This document shows, piece by piece, positions 10,469 through 19,186 of a stretch of DNA of 61,180 nt. This stretch comes from Breoghania sp. (GTDB taxonomy: Bacteria > Pseudomonadota > Alphaproteobacteria > Rhizobiales > Stappiaceae): positions 1-61,180 of the forward strand of contig NZ_JASJAV010000034.1 of the NCBI RefSeq assembly GCF_030066895.1, in the 5' to 3' direction. The first letter of the stretch is position 1; the number at the start of each line of letters is the position of its first letter. Below the pieces are notes generated by a model, which was given only the letters and a program-made list of their open reading frames with translations, was not told the DNA's origin and searched no databases. The position numbers and the translations under genes were made by a program.

Positions 10469-12033
10469 GCCCGCTCTTCGCGTTTGCGGCACTTCTTGAT
10501 CCAGGCATCGCACAGGGAGTTGGGCAGACCGGAGGCGGTCGTGACCAGGTTCTCCACGTTGCAGTTGTAGATCGTCGGGAACCCCCCAGCTCGAGCAGCC
10601 ATGCGACCGGCACGTCCTGGCGAAGCTTGGCCTGCACCTTGTCGTAAAGCTTCTGGCGCTTGGCCGCCGGGAAGGCCACGGCCGCATCGTCGAAGAGCTT
10701 GTCGATTTCCGGGTTGGAATAGCCTTCGACGTTGTTGAAGGGATTGCCCTTGGAGATCTGGGACGTCTTGTAGTTCCGCCCCACACCGATGGCCGGATCG
10801 CCGTTCTGATAGAGGTAGGTGAAGGCAAGATCATAGTCCCACTGGGAGGTCTTCTGGTTCCAGCCCGCCACGTCGGTGGACTCGATTTCGACCGGAATGC
10901 CGACCTCGGAGAGGTTCTGCTTCACGGCCTCCGGCCAGCGCTGCCAGGTTTCGCCGTAAGGCAGTGGAAGCAGGCGCAGCGGCTTGCCGTCGTAGCCGAT
11001 TTCCTTAAGCAGTGCCTCGGCCTTGGCCGGATCGTGCGGGTAGCTCGAGCCGGTATCGAAATAGAAGGCAATGGTGGAGGAGATCGGCCCGGTCGCGACT
11101 TTGCCGTAACCGTTCCACAGCACGTCCTTGGCGCATTCACGGTCGAGCGCGTACATGATCGCCTGACGGAATTTCACGTTGTCGAGCAGCGGCTTGCGGT
11201 TGTTCAGCCACATGCAGGAAAGCGGCGAGAAATATTCCCAGCCCTTCTGCGTGGTGCAGGTGTTGGGCAGCTCCGACAGGCGCGGAATGTCGAAATTCTC
11301 AACCGAACCGCCCGGCAGAACGGCAACCTGTCCAGTCTCGTAGGCCACGGCGTGCGAGGCCCCGTCGGGTATGACGTGATAATAGAGCTCGTCGATATGC
11401 GGCTTGCCTTGAAGGTAGTAGTCCTCGTTCTTCACCAGCTTGATGTAGCTGCCGCGCTTCCATTCCACGAACTTGTAGGGCCCGGTGCCAATCGGCTTTT
11501 CGTTGGCCTCGTTGGTCGTGTAGTCCGTGCCCTCGTAGATGTGCTTCGGGATGATGGGCATGGAGTAGAAGGAGAAGCCGCGGATGAAGGCTTCGAACGG
11601 TTCCTTCAGCGTGAAGATGACGGTGGTGTCGTCGGGCGCCTCGACCTTGGCAACGTGGCTCATCAGGTTGCGATGGCGCGGTTGCTGCTTCATCAGGAAG
11701 TCGTTGACGGAGAACATCACGTCGGCCGACGTCATCGGCTTGCCGTCATGCCACTTCACGCCCTCGTGGAGATGGAACGTGTAGGTCAGGCCGTCCTCGG
11801 AGATCTCCCAGGATTTCGCCAGAGACGGCTCCGAGCTCAGTTCCCCATCATAAGCGCAACATGCTCTCGTAGATGTTGCTGCCCACGAGGATCGCGGGGC
11901 CGTTGGTGGTGATGCCGATCATCACGCTGGGAGGCTCGGGCTGGACGATCAGATCCAGCTTACCGCCGGGATCCGCCAGCGTGGCGGATGCCGTAAGGGC
12001 GAGGGTGAAAGAGATCGATAGAAGTCGTCGCAT
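10465..12033 (-). pseudogene. peptide/opine-type ABC solute-binding protein, frameshifted
   Basis: Periplasmic binding protein, family 5 (SBP_bac_5). Residues 1-20 (MRRLLSISFTLALTASATLA) are a clear Sec signal peptide. The frame breaks near 11850, just after GSNIYESMLR, and resumes as the part containing FHLHEGVKWHDGKPMTSADV, a family hallmark. A second break near 10585 lies in a run of six G's (LLELG), after which the frame giving NVENLVTTASGLPNS reaches the true stop at 10465-10467. Reassembled length is about 520 residues. It is the first gene of the catabolic operon and sets its substrate range; family 5 proteins bind peptides, opines, nickel or heme, and the downstream amidase and PLP enzymes favour an amide or amino-acid conjugate. 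Confidence 0.85.
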
Positions 12034-12363
12034 TGGCAGGCCCTCGTGGCTCGGTGGAGTCGTTCTTGGCGGCTGCTCTTTTGTCAGTTTACGATATATC
12101 GATATATCACCAGGTACGTTAGGTAAGCATTTTTGCTATGTCAACCGGATCGTCGGAGGATTCTGCCAACTTTTTGACCTTACACTTAAAATATTTAATA
12201 TATAACGAAAAATCGCGGAAATGCTGCGTGAAGGGGCACAAAATCGCCGGGAAATTCGCCGGTTTTCTCACAAAATGCGAGGAGAGCGCGTCGTGGCATC
12301 GCTCCTCTGAGCACGGTTGAGACGCCCTCCCTGCCCCTTACGCCCCGCCCTCACGCCCCACAG
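12034..12363. other. intergenic promoter region of the catabolic operon
   Basis: This 330-base gap precedes the minus-strand binding-protein gene and follows the minus-strand epimerase gene. It is richer in A+T between about 12090 and 12220 and holds the palindrome at 12093-12108. I see no tRNA, small RNA or convincing ORF in it. Confidence 0.6.
12093..12108. promoter_or_regulatory. perfect 16-bp palindrome, candidate GntR operator
   Basis: GATATATCGATATATC is its own reverse complement and lies about 60 bases before the binding-protein start at 12033. FCD-type GntR regulators commonly bind short AT-rich palindromes near their own operon's promoter, and such a regulator is the last gene of this operon (848-1600). 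The match of site and regulator is inference. Confidence 0.55.
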
Positions 12364-13248
12364 TCACACACAGGGAGCCAGAACCGTTGGAGCCCCCTCG
12401 CAAAGCTCCTCCAGAACGGACATGCAGCCATATTCCGGTTGCCAGCCTAGGCGGGCGCGAGCGCGCGCATTGTCGTAGACGCGGTCGATCGAGCCGGGCA
12501 AGGACCAGCCGTTCCGCTCGAAGGCGCTGACGAGTTCCGGACATCGGCGCGCGAGCACCCGGGGCGCGTTGCGGGCAAGTTCGGCACAATCCCGCCGCTC
12601 AAACGGCGTGGTGCCGCTGACGATGAAAGTCTCGCAATCCTCGCCCTCGCGTTCTAGCGCAGCCAGATGAGCGGAGGCGGAATCGTGCGCATCCACGCCG
12701 CGGTGAAGATGGTAGAGAGCCATCAGATCGGCGGGTTCGGGAAAGCAGCGCTCAAGCCGCAGCATGGTGACCCGAAAAATGGGCCCGGTGAGCAACCTGA
12801 GCCGCGCTTCCGCTTCCAGCTTGGTGTGGTGATAGATCGTGCGCGTGCGCGGCGGCGTCTCCTCGTCGATCCATTGGGTTTGCACCATCCCGGCGGGCCG
12901 CACGCCATAAAGAGCCGTGGTGCTGGTGAAGACGAAACAGGAGGCACCGGCGGCAGCTTTCGCCGCCAGCGCCAGCCGTTCGGTGGCCGCCACATTGACC
13001 CGCCTGAACAGATCATCCGGGACGAGCCCGACATGCGGAGCGTGCAATCCCGCCGCATGAGCGACCGCATCGACGGGGCCGCCCAGAAACTCGAAATCCT
13101 CCGTCAGATCAAGGATTTCATCCGTGCGGTCGCCGGGGATACGGTCCACGCCAATCACCTTGAAGCGGGCGGCTGCAGCCGCGCAGATCGCTGCACCGAT
13201 GCGGCCGCTGGAGCCGGTGACGAGAAGCGTCTCGACCTCCCGCCCCAT
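12364..13248 (-). CDS. NAD-dependent epimerase/dehydratase family protein (extended SDR)
   Basis: Intact 294-residue extended short-chain dehydrogenase. The N-terminal Rossmann fingerprint is VTGSSGRIGAAI, the catalytic Ser/Thr region is FTSTTALYG, and the Tyr-Lys pair is in TIYHHTKLEAEARL (YxxxK). Enzymes of this group epimerise, dehydrate or oxidise nucleotide sugars or related alcohols using NAD(P). It is followed on its own strand by nothing for 330 bases and preceded by the LysR gene 3 bases away, so the two are probably co-transcribed. Being next to the divergent nucleoside-like cluster, it could modify a sugar or cyclitol intermediate, but nothing in the sequence fixes the substrate. 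Confidence 0.85.
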   Translation of the reverse strand: MGREVETLLVTGSSGRIGAAICAAAAARFKVIGVDRIPGDRTDEILDLTEDFEFLGGPVDAVAHAAGLHAPHVGLVPDDLFRRVNVAATERLALAAKAAAGASCFVFTSTTALYGVRPAGMVQTQWIDEETPPRTRTIYHHTKLEAEARLRLLTGPIFRVTMLRLERCFPEPADLMALYHLHRGVDAHDSASAHLAALEREGEDCETFIVSGTTPFERRDCAELARNAPRVLARRCPELVSAFERNGWSLPGSIDRVYDNARARARLGWQPEYGCMSVLEELCEGAPTVLAPCV

Positions 13249-13251
13249 CGC

Positions 13252-14181
13252 CTAGACGGTTTCCGCCTGCGAAGTACGGAGCAGTTGCATGAGATCCTCC
13301 ATGGTCGTTTTGGCCTCCTCGCTCAACCAAGTATGAAATTGCCGCAAGGCCGGTGGCAATTTCTTTTCTCGCGGCGTCACCAGCCAATAGGACCTCCCGC
13401 TGACGAGCGTCATCGGCAAGGGGCTGACGAGCTGAGCGCTCTTCATCGCCTCGATCGCCTGGGTCTGCCAGGTCACGGTCACGCCGAGGCCGCCGATTGC
13501 AGCCCCCAGACACAGATCCTCGTCCGACAGCATGAACTTCTTTCGCAGGCGAACATGCTGGGCGCCGTTTGCGTCGAGCCAGTTGACCCAATGGTCGGCC
13601 AACCCGTCGCAGGTGATGATGTTGGCGTCCGCCAGACCCTCGATGGAGGAAATCTTCTCCCTCAAGGCCGGGCGGCAGACGGGAAACAGCAGTTGATCCA
13701 TGAGCTTGACGGCCTCCACATCCTGCCAGTCGCCATGTCCGTAGCGAATGGCGCAATGGTAACCGCGCTCGGCAACATCCACGACCTCCCGGCTCGCATC
13801 GAACGAGAACCGAATATCCGGCTGTTCGAAATAGAACTTGTGAAGGCGCGGCAAGAGCCAGTTGCGCGCGAAGACAGGCGGCACCGAAATCCGGATATAG
13901 CCGTCCGTATCGTTGTTCAGGCTCTCGATGGACCTGGATATCAGCTTGAGACCGTGATGCAGGTCCTGAAAGAAATCAGATATATCCGAATGCGGCAGAA
14001 ACCCGCTTTTGGACTGAATGAACAGATGTCTCCCAAATTTCTTTTCGATATTTAACATATGTTTACTTATCGCTCCCGGCGATACGATTAATTAATTGTT
14101 ATATAAAGATAAATTCCTATTCCTAGCTAAGGCCTCCACTGCCAATAAACTTTTTAATTAATTCTGTGAAATCTTGTTCAT
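13252..14181 (-). pseudogene. LysR-family regulator with two stops in the N-terminus
   Basis: LysR-type transcription factor. Reading back from the long open part, the frame continues to an ATG at 14181: MNKISQN, stop (TAA 14158-14160), LKSLLAVEALARNRNLSLYNN, stop (TAA 14092-14094), LIVSPGAISKHMLNIEKKFG. VSPGAISKH is the recognition helix of the LysR helix-turn-helix, so the DNA-binding domain was complete before the stops. The effector-binding domain (residues about 95-300) is intact. A restart at ATG 14058 would make a protein without a working DNA-binding domain. Divergent orientation to the 14292-27773 cluster, with a dyad between, suggests it regulated that cluster. The start of the gene is much richer in A+T than the rest. 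Confidence 0.8.
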
Positions 14182-14230
14182 ACTCTCACCACATCTCAAT
14201 TGTAGCGAAAGAAATTCGATTGAGCTTTTT

Positions 14231-14250
14231 TGGAGTGCCTCCACACTCCA
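14231..14250. promoter_or_regulatory. 7-bp inverted repeat between LysR gene and biosynthetic cluster
   Basis: TGGAGTG and CACTCCA (14231-14237 and 14244-14250) form a perfect dyad with a six-base spacer. It lies 50 bases upstream of the LysR start and just upstream of the first gene of the divergent cluster, the usual place for a LysR operator. It could alternatively form a small RNA hairpin. Confidence 0.45.
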
Positions 14251-14291
14251 TAGAAATATTATTTATTTTTTACAGAAAATTAAAAAAATAA

Positions 14292-15321
14292 ATTGTATTA
14301 TTATTAGCTCAGGCTTCGTTTAGAAGAACATTAATTGCTTATCAGGAATATATATATTTAAAATCTAAGTACTTCGTTATAAAAAAACGTGACCTCGCGA
14401 TCATATTACAGAATACGCATGGGTTTTCGCAAATCAGCGACGACCTGAATGACTTCGTCTTCAAAGATACGTGCGATCTCGTTTCCATCGTATCGCCTCC
14501 GCATACGCATCTGGACATTGTGCGCCGAATTTCGCGCGAAGATGTGGAATCGTACTCGACAAGCCGGTGGCCGATACCGAAGAGGCGGCGGAGGAGATCG
14601 GCAGGATCGCGGAACGGCGCGAAAAGCCGGTTTTCACCTTCTTCCAATGGCGTCTGCTGCCCGCCTTCCGCACGCTTCGCGATCTGGCGCGAAGCGGCGA
14701 GTTGGGGCCGCTGCTCCATATCGAAGCCGTCTTCAGACATCCTTTTCTGGCGGACAACGCCACGTCCTAGCCCTGGCGGTACGACGCCCAGACCGCAGGT
14801 GCGGACGCCCTTTCCGATCTCGGGGTGCATGTCTTCGATCTCGTGCGTTTCGTCTCCGATCGCGAATGGAGCGTGCACGCGGCCTTTTCCTGCGTCGCGC
14901 ATCCTCTGCGCAGCCGGGCAGGATCTGCTGCGGACGAGAACCCCATTGCACGCAGCGCGGACGACTATGCGCCGCCGCACAACTCGTCGACCGCTCCAAC
15001 ACCGGCACCGTACCGTGCACCGCTCAGGTCTCGGTATCGCGGGTTGCTCTGGGCACGGCAGAACTGGCGATCCGGCTTCACGGTCCGTCGGGCAGTGCGG
15101 CCGTCATCGTGGATGTGGCCGCCGAAAGCGGCAGTTTCATCCGCATGAAGACGGTCCAACCGGCCGAAAGCGACCCCTTTTGCCTGACGGGCTTCAATCC
15201 CTATCGGAGCCTGATTTCGGCAGCTGCCGACGACCCTGCCGGCGCCGACTCCTGCGTGGCCGACGGGATCGCCGCACAGCGGCTGATGCTCAAAACGCTG
15301 TCCATTTCCCAAAGCCAATAA
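14292..15321 (+). pseudogene. Gfo/Idh/MocA-type oxidoreductase, degraded
   Basis: NAD(P)-dependent sugar/cyclitol oxidoreductase fold. In one frame 14292 onward reads through an A+T-rich N-terminus to DLVSIVSPPHTHLDIVRR, the conserved nucleotide-fold strand and substrate loop of the family; a break near 14540 leads to IVLDKPVADTEEAAEEIG (the EKP-type motif with its Lys) and FTFFQWRLLPAFRTL. A TAG at 14768-14770 interrupts the next section (PWRYDAQTAGADALSDLG), and a break near 14985 leads to the C-terminal sheet ending LMLKTLSISQSQ. The N-terminal glycine-rich loop is not recognisable and no good start codon is visible, so the 5' limit is approximate. It precedes the inositol-phosphate-synthase homologue by 25 bases. 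Enzymes of this family oxidise inositols, which suits that neighbour. Confidence 0.7.
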
Positions 15322-15346
15322 TCGATTTCAGAGGAGGAATTGCATA

Positions 15347-16420
15347 ATGACCAATGCCATCAAACTCGCCGTCGCAGGTGTCGGAAACAACATCTCCGCC
15401 CTCTATCAGGGCGCCAGCTACTACGCGCGGATGCGCGAGACCGGAGAAATGGAGAAGGTGGCCTTCGGCATCCGGATGCAGGAAATCGGCGACATCCACG
15501 TCTCCAACATCGAATTCGTGGCCGCCTATGACGTGCTGCCCTCCAAGGTCGGCAAACCGTTTTCCGAGGCCGTGTTCGCGGAGTCGAACAACTATCCCAT
15601 TCTCGACGTCGACCCCACGCCCTATTCCTTCCTGGTGAAACAGGGGGTGACGAAGAACTCCGCAGACTCCGATTTTGCGATCGCCACCATCGCAAAGAGC
15701 CTGAGGGACGCCGGGGCGGAAGTACTGCTCTATTCCCTGCCCACCGGCCTGCAATGGGCGGCGGAAGCCTATGCCAAGGCGGCCCTTCAGGCGGGCGTCG
15801 CCTTCGTCAACTGCACGCCGGAAAGCATTGCCCGCAATCCCGATCTGCGCCGTCAGTTCGAGGAAGCCGGAGTTCCCTGCGTCGGTGACGATCTGGCGAG
15901 CCACTTGGGCGCCTCGATCCTGCATCGCTCGCTGTTGAACCTCCTGGGCACACGCGGCATTACGCTCGCCTCCTCCTATCAGCTCAATTTTGGCGGCAAC
16001 GAGGATTTCCGCAATCTGCGCGACCACGGCGCAAGCAAGGCGGAATCGAAGATCAACGCTCTCAAGCAGGCAGGGCTCGATACCGACAAGGTCCAGGTCA
16101 TTCCGTCCGCCGGGCACATCAACCGCCTGAACGATCACAAGGTGGCGATCATCAACATCGAGGGCGTGGGCTGGGTCGGCCGGCCGGTGTCGCTAGATCT
16201 GAAACTGAAGGTGCAGGATTCCAGCAATGCAGCGGGCGTGATCATTGATCACATCCGGATCACCGCTCTGGCGCAACGCCAGAAGATGGGCGGGTTCCCG
16301 CTGGCGGCCGCCACCTGTCTGAAATCTCCCGCGATCGGTCACGACAGCTACACGCCGGAGGAACTCGACCTGTCATTGCGCAAGCTGACCGGCGCCGAAG
16401 AGATCCTTGCAGAGCAATGA
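15347..16420 (+). CDS. myo-inositol-1-phosphate synthase family cyclase
   Basis: Intact, 357 residues, with a good ribosome site (GAGGAGG) before the ATG. The family converts a hexose 6-phosphate to a cyclitol phosphate by NAD-dependent oxidation, aldol ring closure and reduction. The N-terminal NAD loop AVAGVGNNISALYQG, the block IEFVAAYDVLPSKVGK and SYQLNFGGNEDF in the catalytic half resemble actinobacterial/archaeal-type inositol-phosphate synthases. One family member, Ari2 of aristeromycin biosynthesis, makes a five-membered cyclitol phosphate from fructose 6-phosphate. Here the neighbours (nucleoside phosphorylase, SAH-hydrolase-like genes, SAICAR-synthetase-like gene) make a role in carbocyclic nucleoside formation worth testing; plain inositol synthesis is the alternative. 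It is one of the few undamaged genes of the cluster. Confidence 0.88.
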   Translation: MTNAIKLAVAGVGNNISALYQGASYYARMRETGEMEKVAFGIRMQEIGDIHVSNIEFVAAYDVLPSKVGKPFSEAVFAESNNYPILDVDPTPYSFLVKQGVTKNSADSDFAIATIAKSLRDAGAEVLLYSLPTGLQWAAEAYAKAALQAGVAFVNCTPESIARNPDLRRQFEEAGVPCVGDDLASHLGASILHRSLLNLLGTRGITLASSYQLNFGGNEDFRNLRDHGASKAESKINALKQAGLDTDKVQVIPSAGHINRLNDHKVAIINIEGVGWVGRPVSLDLKLKVQDSSNAAGVIIDHIRITALAQRQKMGGFPLAAATCLKSPAIGHDSYTPEELDLSLRKLTGAEEILAEQ

Positions 16421-17031
16421 ACGAGAACGCTCCAACCCTCAGGACACCGAACATGGTCCGGCCGCAAGTCACCGTCCTCGCCTATGACGGTGTCGATGAG
16501 CTGGATCTGTTCGGGCTCTATTCGGTTCTGGCAAAGGCGCGCGGCCGGTTTGACGGCCTCAAACTGGTTCCGCCCGACTCCCCCGTCACGGGCTCGGCCG
16601 GAACCGAGTTCGTGACCGAACCGGCGAACCTGACGATTGCCGACAGCGACGCGTTGGTGATCCCGGGGGGACGGAGGGCGGCAGATATTGCGGAAACGCG
16701 CTATTTCGCCCCCGTGATCCGCCATCTTCACAGTCGCGGCGCGCGTATCTACTGCTGCTGTTCCGGCACGCTGATCCTCGCCGCCGCCCTGAAGTCGACC
16801 GACGGGGTGTCGGCCATCCATCACCGCAAGCGAGATCAGTTGAAATCTGTCTTCGGCGGACGGATCGAGACCGGTTTCGTGGAGAGCAATTCCATCGTCT
16901 CCGTCGGCGGGCAAATATCTCGGTCCGTCAAATCCGTGGACCTCGCCTTCCGGCTTCTGGCCGATGTCGACCCCTCCCTTGCCGATCGGATTTCCGATCG
17001 CATGGAGATCGCGTGGAGGACGGAACCATGA
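16417..17031 (+). CDS. DJ-1/PfpI family protein
   Basis: Intact 204-residue class I glutamine-amidotransferase-like protein. The nucleophile elbow is YCCCSGTLILAAAL, with the Cys before SGT/TGS as in isonitrile hydratases and AraC-associated DJ-1 domains; the run of three cysteines is unusual. The acidic residue near the N-terminus (DGVDELDLFG) is the conserved Glu/Asp that tunes the Cys. The start overlaps the cyclase stop as ATGA and the stop overlaps the SDR start, so it is a co-translated member of the cluster. DJ-1/PfpI members hydrate isonitriles, remove glyoxal adducts or act as proteases; which applies here is unknown. Confidence 0.82.
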   Translation: MNENAPTLRTPNMVRPQVTVLAYDGVDELDLFGLYSVLAKARGRFDGLKLVPPDSPVTGSAGTEFVTEPANLTIADSDALVIPGGRRAADIAETRYFAPVIRHLHSRGARIYCCCSGTLILAAALKSTDGVSAIHHRKRDQLKSVFGGRIETGFVESNSIVSVGGQISRSVKSVDLAFRLLADVDPSLADRISDRMEIAWRTEP

Positions 17032-17804
17032 CCGTTCATCCGCCAAGGGATCGATCCGGCGATACACCGTGGGTCGTGGTGACCGGGGCTAGCCGAGGTA
17101 TCGGAGCGGCAACAGCTCGCGCGCTTCACGACATCGGCCTCGGGGTCATTCTGTGGGCCCGCGATCGCGAGCGTCTGGCCGCGCTGGCCGAGACAATGGA
17201 AGCCCGCGAGCGGGTTCGTTGGACTTGCGTCGATATCGGATGCCCGGAACAGGTCGCCCGTGCGGTCGAGACGACCCTGCCGAGAGGCACCCGCCTCGCC
17301 GGGATCGTGCTCAATGCGGGATCCGGGCGCTGGCAGCCCTTCACGAATCTGGCTTTCGAGGATTGGCGCAAGAGCCTAGAGACCAACCTCTCCGGGGCCT
17401 TCCTCACCCTGAAGGCGCTGCTTCCGTTCCTCGACTATGCGAGCGCACCGATCGTCATCGGCGTTCTGTCGGATTCCGCTCTCACCGCGTTTCCCAACCG
17501 CGCCGCCTATTCGAGCGCGAAATCGGGATTTCAGGCCCTGCTAGGCACGTTTCGGCGCTAACAGCGCAACAAGGGCGTCAGGGTCTGCGAGATCTATCCG
17601 AGCCGGGTCGACACCCATTTTGCGGGCAATCACGCCAGTGCCGGTCCCGGCACGCGGCCGGAGGGGCTGCGGGCGGAGGACATCACCGAAGCGGTCCGGT
17701 GGATCTTCGAGGTGCCCCGCTATCTGGAAGTCCGCAACCTTCACCTTTCCTCGATTTTCGCATCCTTCGGACTGGAAGAGGAGTGCGTCGCCTATGCTGA
17801 CTGA
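17028..17804 (+). pseudogene. short-chain dehydrogenase/reductase with one in-frame stop
   Basis: Classical SDR of about 258 residues. The cofactor loop is VTGASRGIGAATARAL, the Asn/Ser region NAGSGRWQPF and the active-site pair AAYSSAKSGFQALLG (YxxxK). A TAA at 17559-17561 follows GTFRR; the frame then continues QRNKGVRVCEIYPSRVDTHF, the typical post-active-site strand, so only one codon separates it from an intact gene (CAA or GAA to TAA). Start and stop overlap the neighbouring genes. In pentostatin-type pathways an SDR (PenB) does the final ketone reduction, so a similar role is a possible reading, not a demonstrated one. Confidence 0.83.
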
Positions 17805-19186
17805 ACGCACGAGACTGCCCCCGGCCAACCATTCCAAACCCGTGGGCAGCTATTCCCCCGGCATCGCAATTCCCCTACAAGGGGCAGACAGGTCGATCTT
17901 CGTCTCCGGCCAGGTGCCCACCGATGCGGCAGGCAACGTGCTGTGCCGCAGTGATGCGGGCGGGCGGACACGAGTCGTTTTCGAGCGGATCGTCTCCGTC
18001 CTGCAGGAGGCGGGAGCCGGGCTCAAGGATCTGGTGTCGCTGACGACCTATCTGCGCGACCTCTCGCAATTCGCTCAGGTTTCGTCCGTGTGCAACGAAA
18101 TCCTCGGTGACACGGTTCCCTCCAGCACGCTTGTCGAGGTCTCCGGCCTTGCCGAAGATGGCTGTCTGGTGGAGATCAGCGCGGTAAGCGGTGCGATGAA
18201 ACAGGTCCTGGAAGCGGCATCCGGCACGCATCTGACTGATACGCTAGCAAGCGCCGCGCGCACCAACCGCGTTCTCGTCGTGGGCGCGATCAACTACGAT
18301 GAATTGTTTCTGTTGCCGGGCAAATTGCGCGACGACTGCGCGTGGCATGCCGGTGACAAGCAGATCCTGCCCGGCGGGCACGCGGGCAATTGCGCGAGCG
18401 CACTGACCCAGCTCGGGCTGGAGACCGCCCTTCTGGGGGCGGTGGGGGACGATGCCTTCGGGCATTTCCTACTTGATGATCTCAGCGCACGCGGCGTCGA
18501 TACGTCCCTGGTACGCATGAGCGATCAGCCGACCGGACGGGCGATCATTCCCATCTTCGAGGACGGGCACTTCATGGTGCTAGAGCGCGGCGCCAACGAC
18601 ACGCTCGGCGAGGTACCGGCCGATCTGCTTGAGGATTTCGACGCGGTCGCGCTGTTTGATCCGCCCCTCGCCGTTCTGCAACAGATTGCCGCCCACGCGC
18701 GCAGGAATGCGGCCGCCGCACCTTGCTACTGTACCCCCAGCGGGCACTTCTCCGGACACCCGCAGGCCGGAGATATCGCACGAGACTTCCGTTGCCTCTT
18801 CCTCAATACGGCGGAAGCGGAGCGGATGAACGGACATGTCCCCTTTTCCGCAAATCCGGTCGAGCCGGGGTAGCTTTTTAGCGACCGCTTTCGGACGAAC
18901 CGTCTTGTGGTGGAAACCCGCGGGAGCGACGGAGCCTCCTGCCGGTTTGCCGACCGCGAGATTTTCGTCCCCGGGTTTGCGGCGGCATGCGTCGATCCCA
19001 CCGGTGCGGGCGATCTGTTCGCATCCTGTTTCATTCTTTCCGATCTCACCGGGCTGCCGGTCGATACCGGGCTCGCCGTTGCCAATACGGGAGGGATGAT
19101 CGCGGTGGAGACCGTCGGCGCGTGCCGACCATTTCAGCCTGCCCGTTCTGAGCGAACGACTGGAACGAAACGGAGTGGCGTCATGA
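17794..19186 (+). pseudogene. RidA-like domain joined to PfkB-family kinase, stop and frameshift
   Basis: Residues about 1-135 (from MLTERTRLPPANHSKPVGSY) form a RidA/YjgF enamine/imine deaminase-like domain ending LVEISAVSGAMK. With no stop between, a PfkB carbohydrate/nucleoside kinase follows from about codon 148 (TNRVLVVGAINYDELFLL), with substrate loop PGGHAGNCASALTQLG and the anion-hole/base motif DPTGAGDLFAS. A TAG lies at 18871-18873 inside the kinase, and a one-base break near 19125 separates GAC from the natural end HFSLPVLSERLERNGVAS, whose TGA overlaps the next start. The fusion may be real, or a lost stop between two coupled genes (a CTG at about 18232 could be a decayed start). 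PfkB enzymes phosphorylate ribose, adenosine and similar sugars, which suits a nucleoside pathway. Confidence 0.75.

Noticed and set aside
13252..14058. LysR gene starting at 14058 as a naturally short regulator
   Set aside because: The recognition helix and the rest of the DNA-binding domain are readable just upstream in the same frame, so the short form is a truncated reading.
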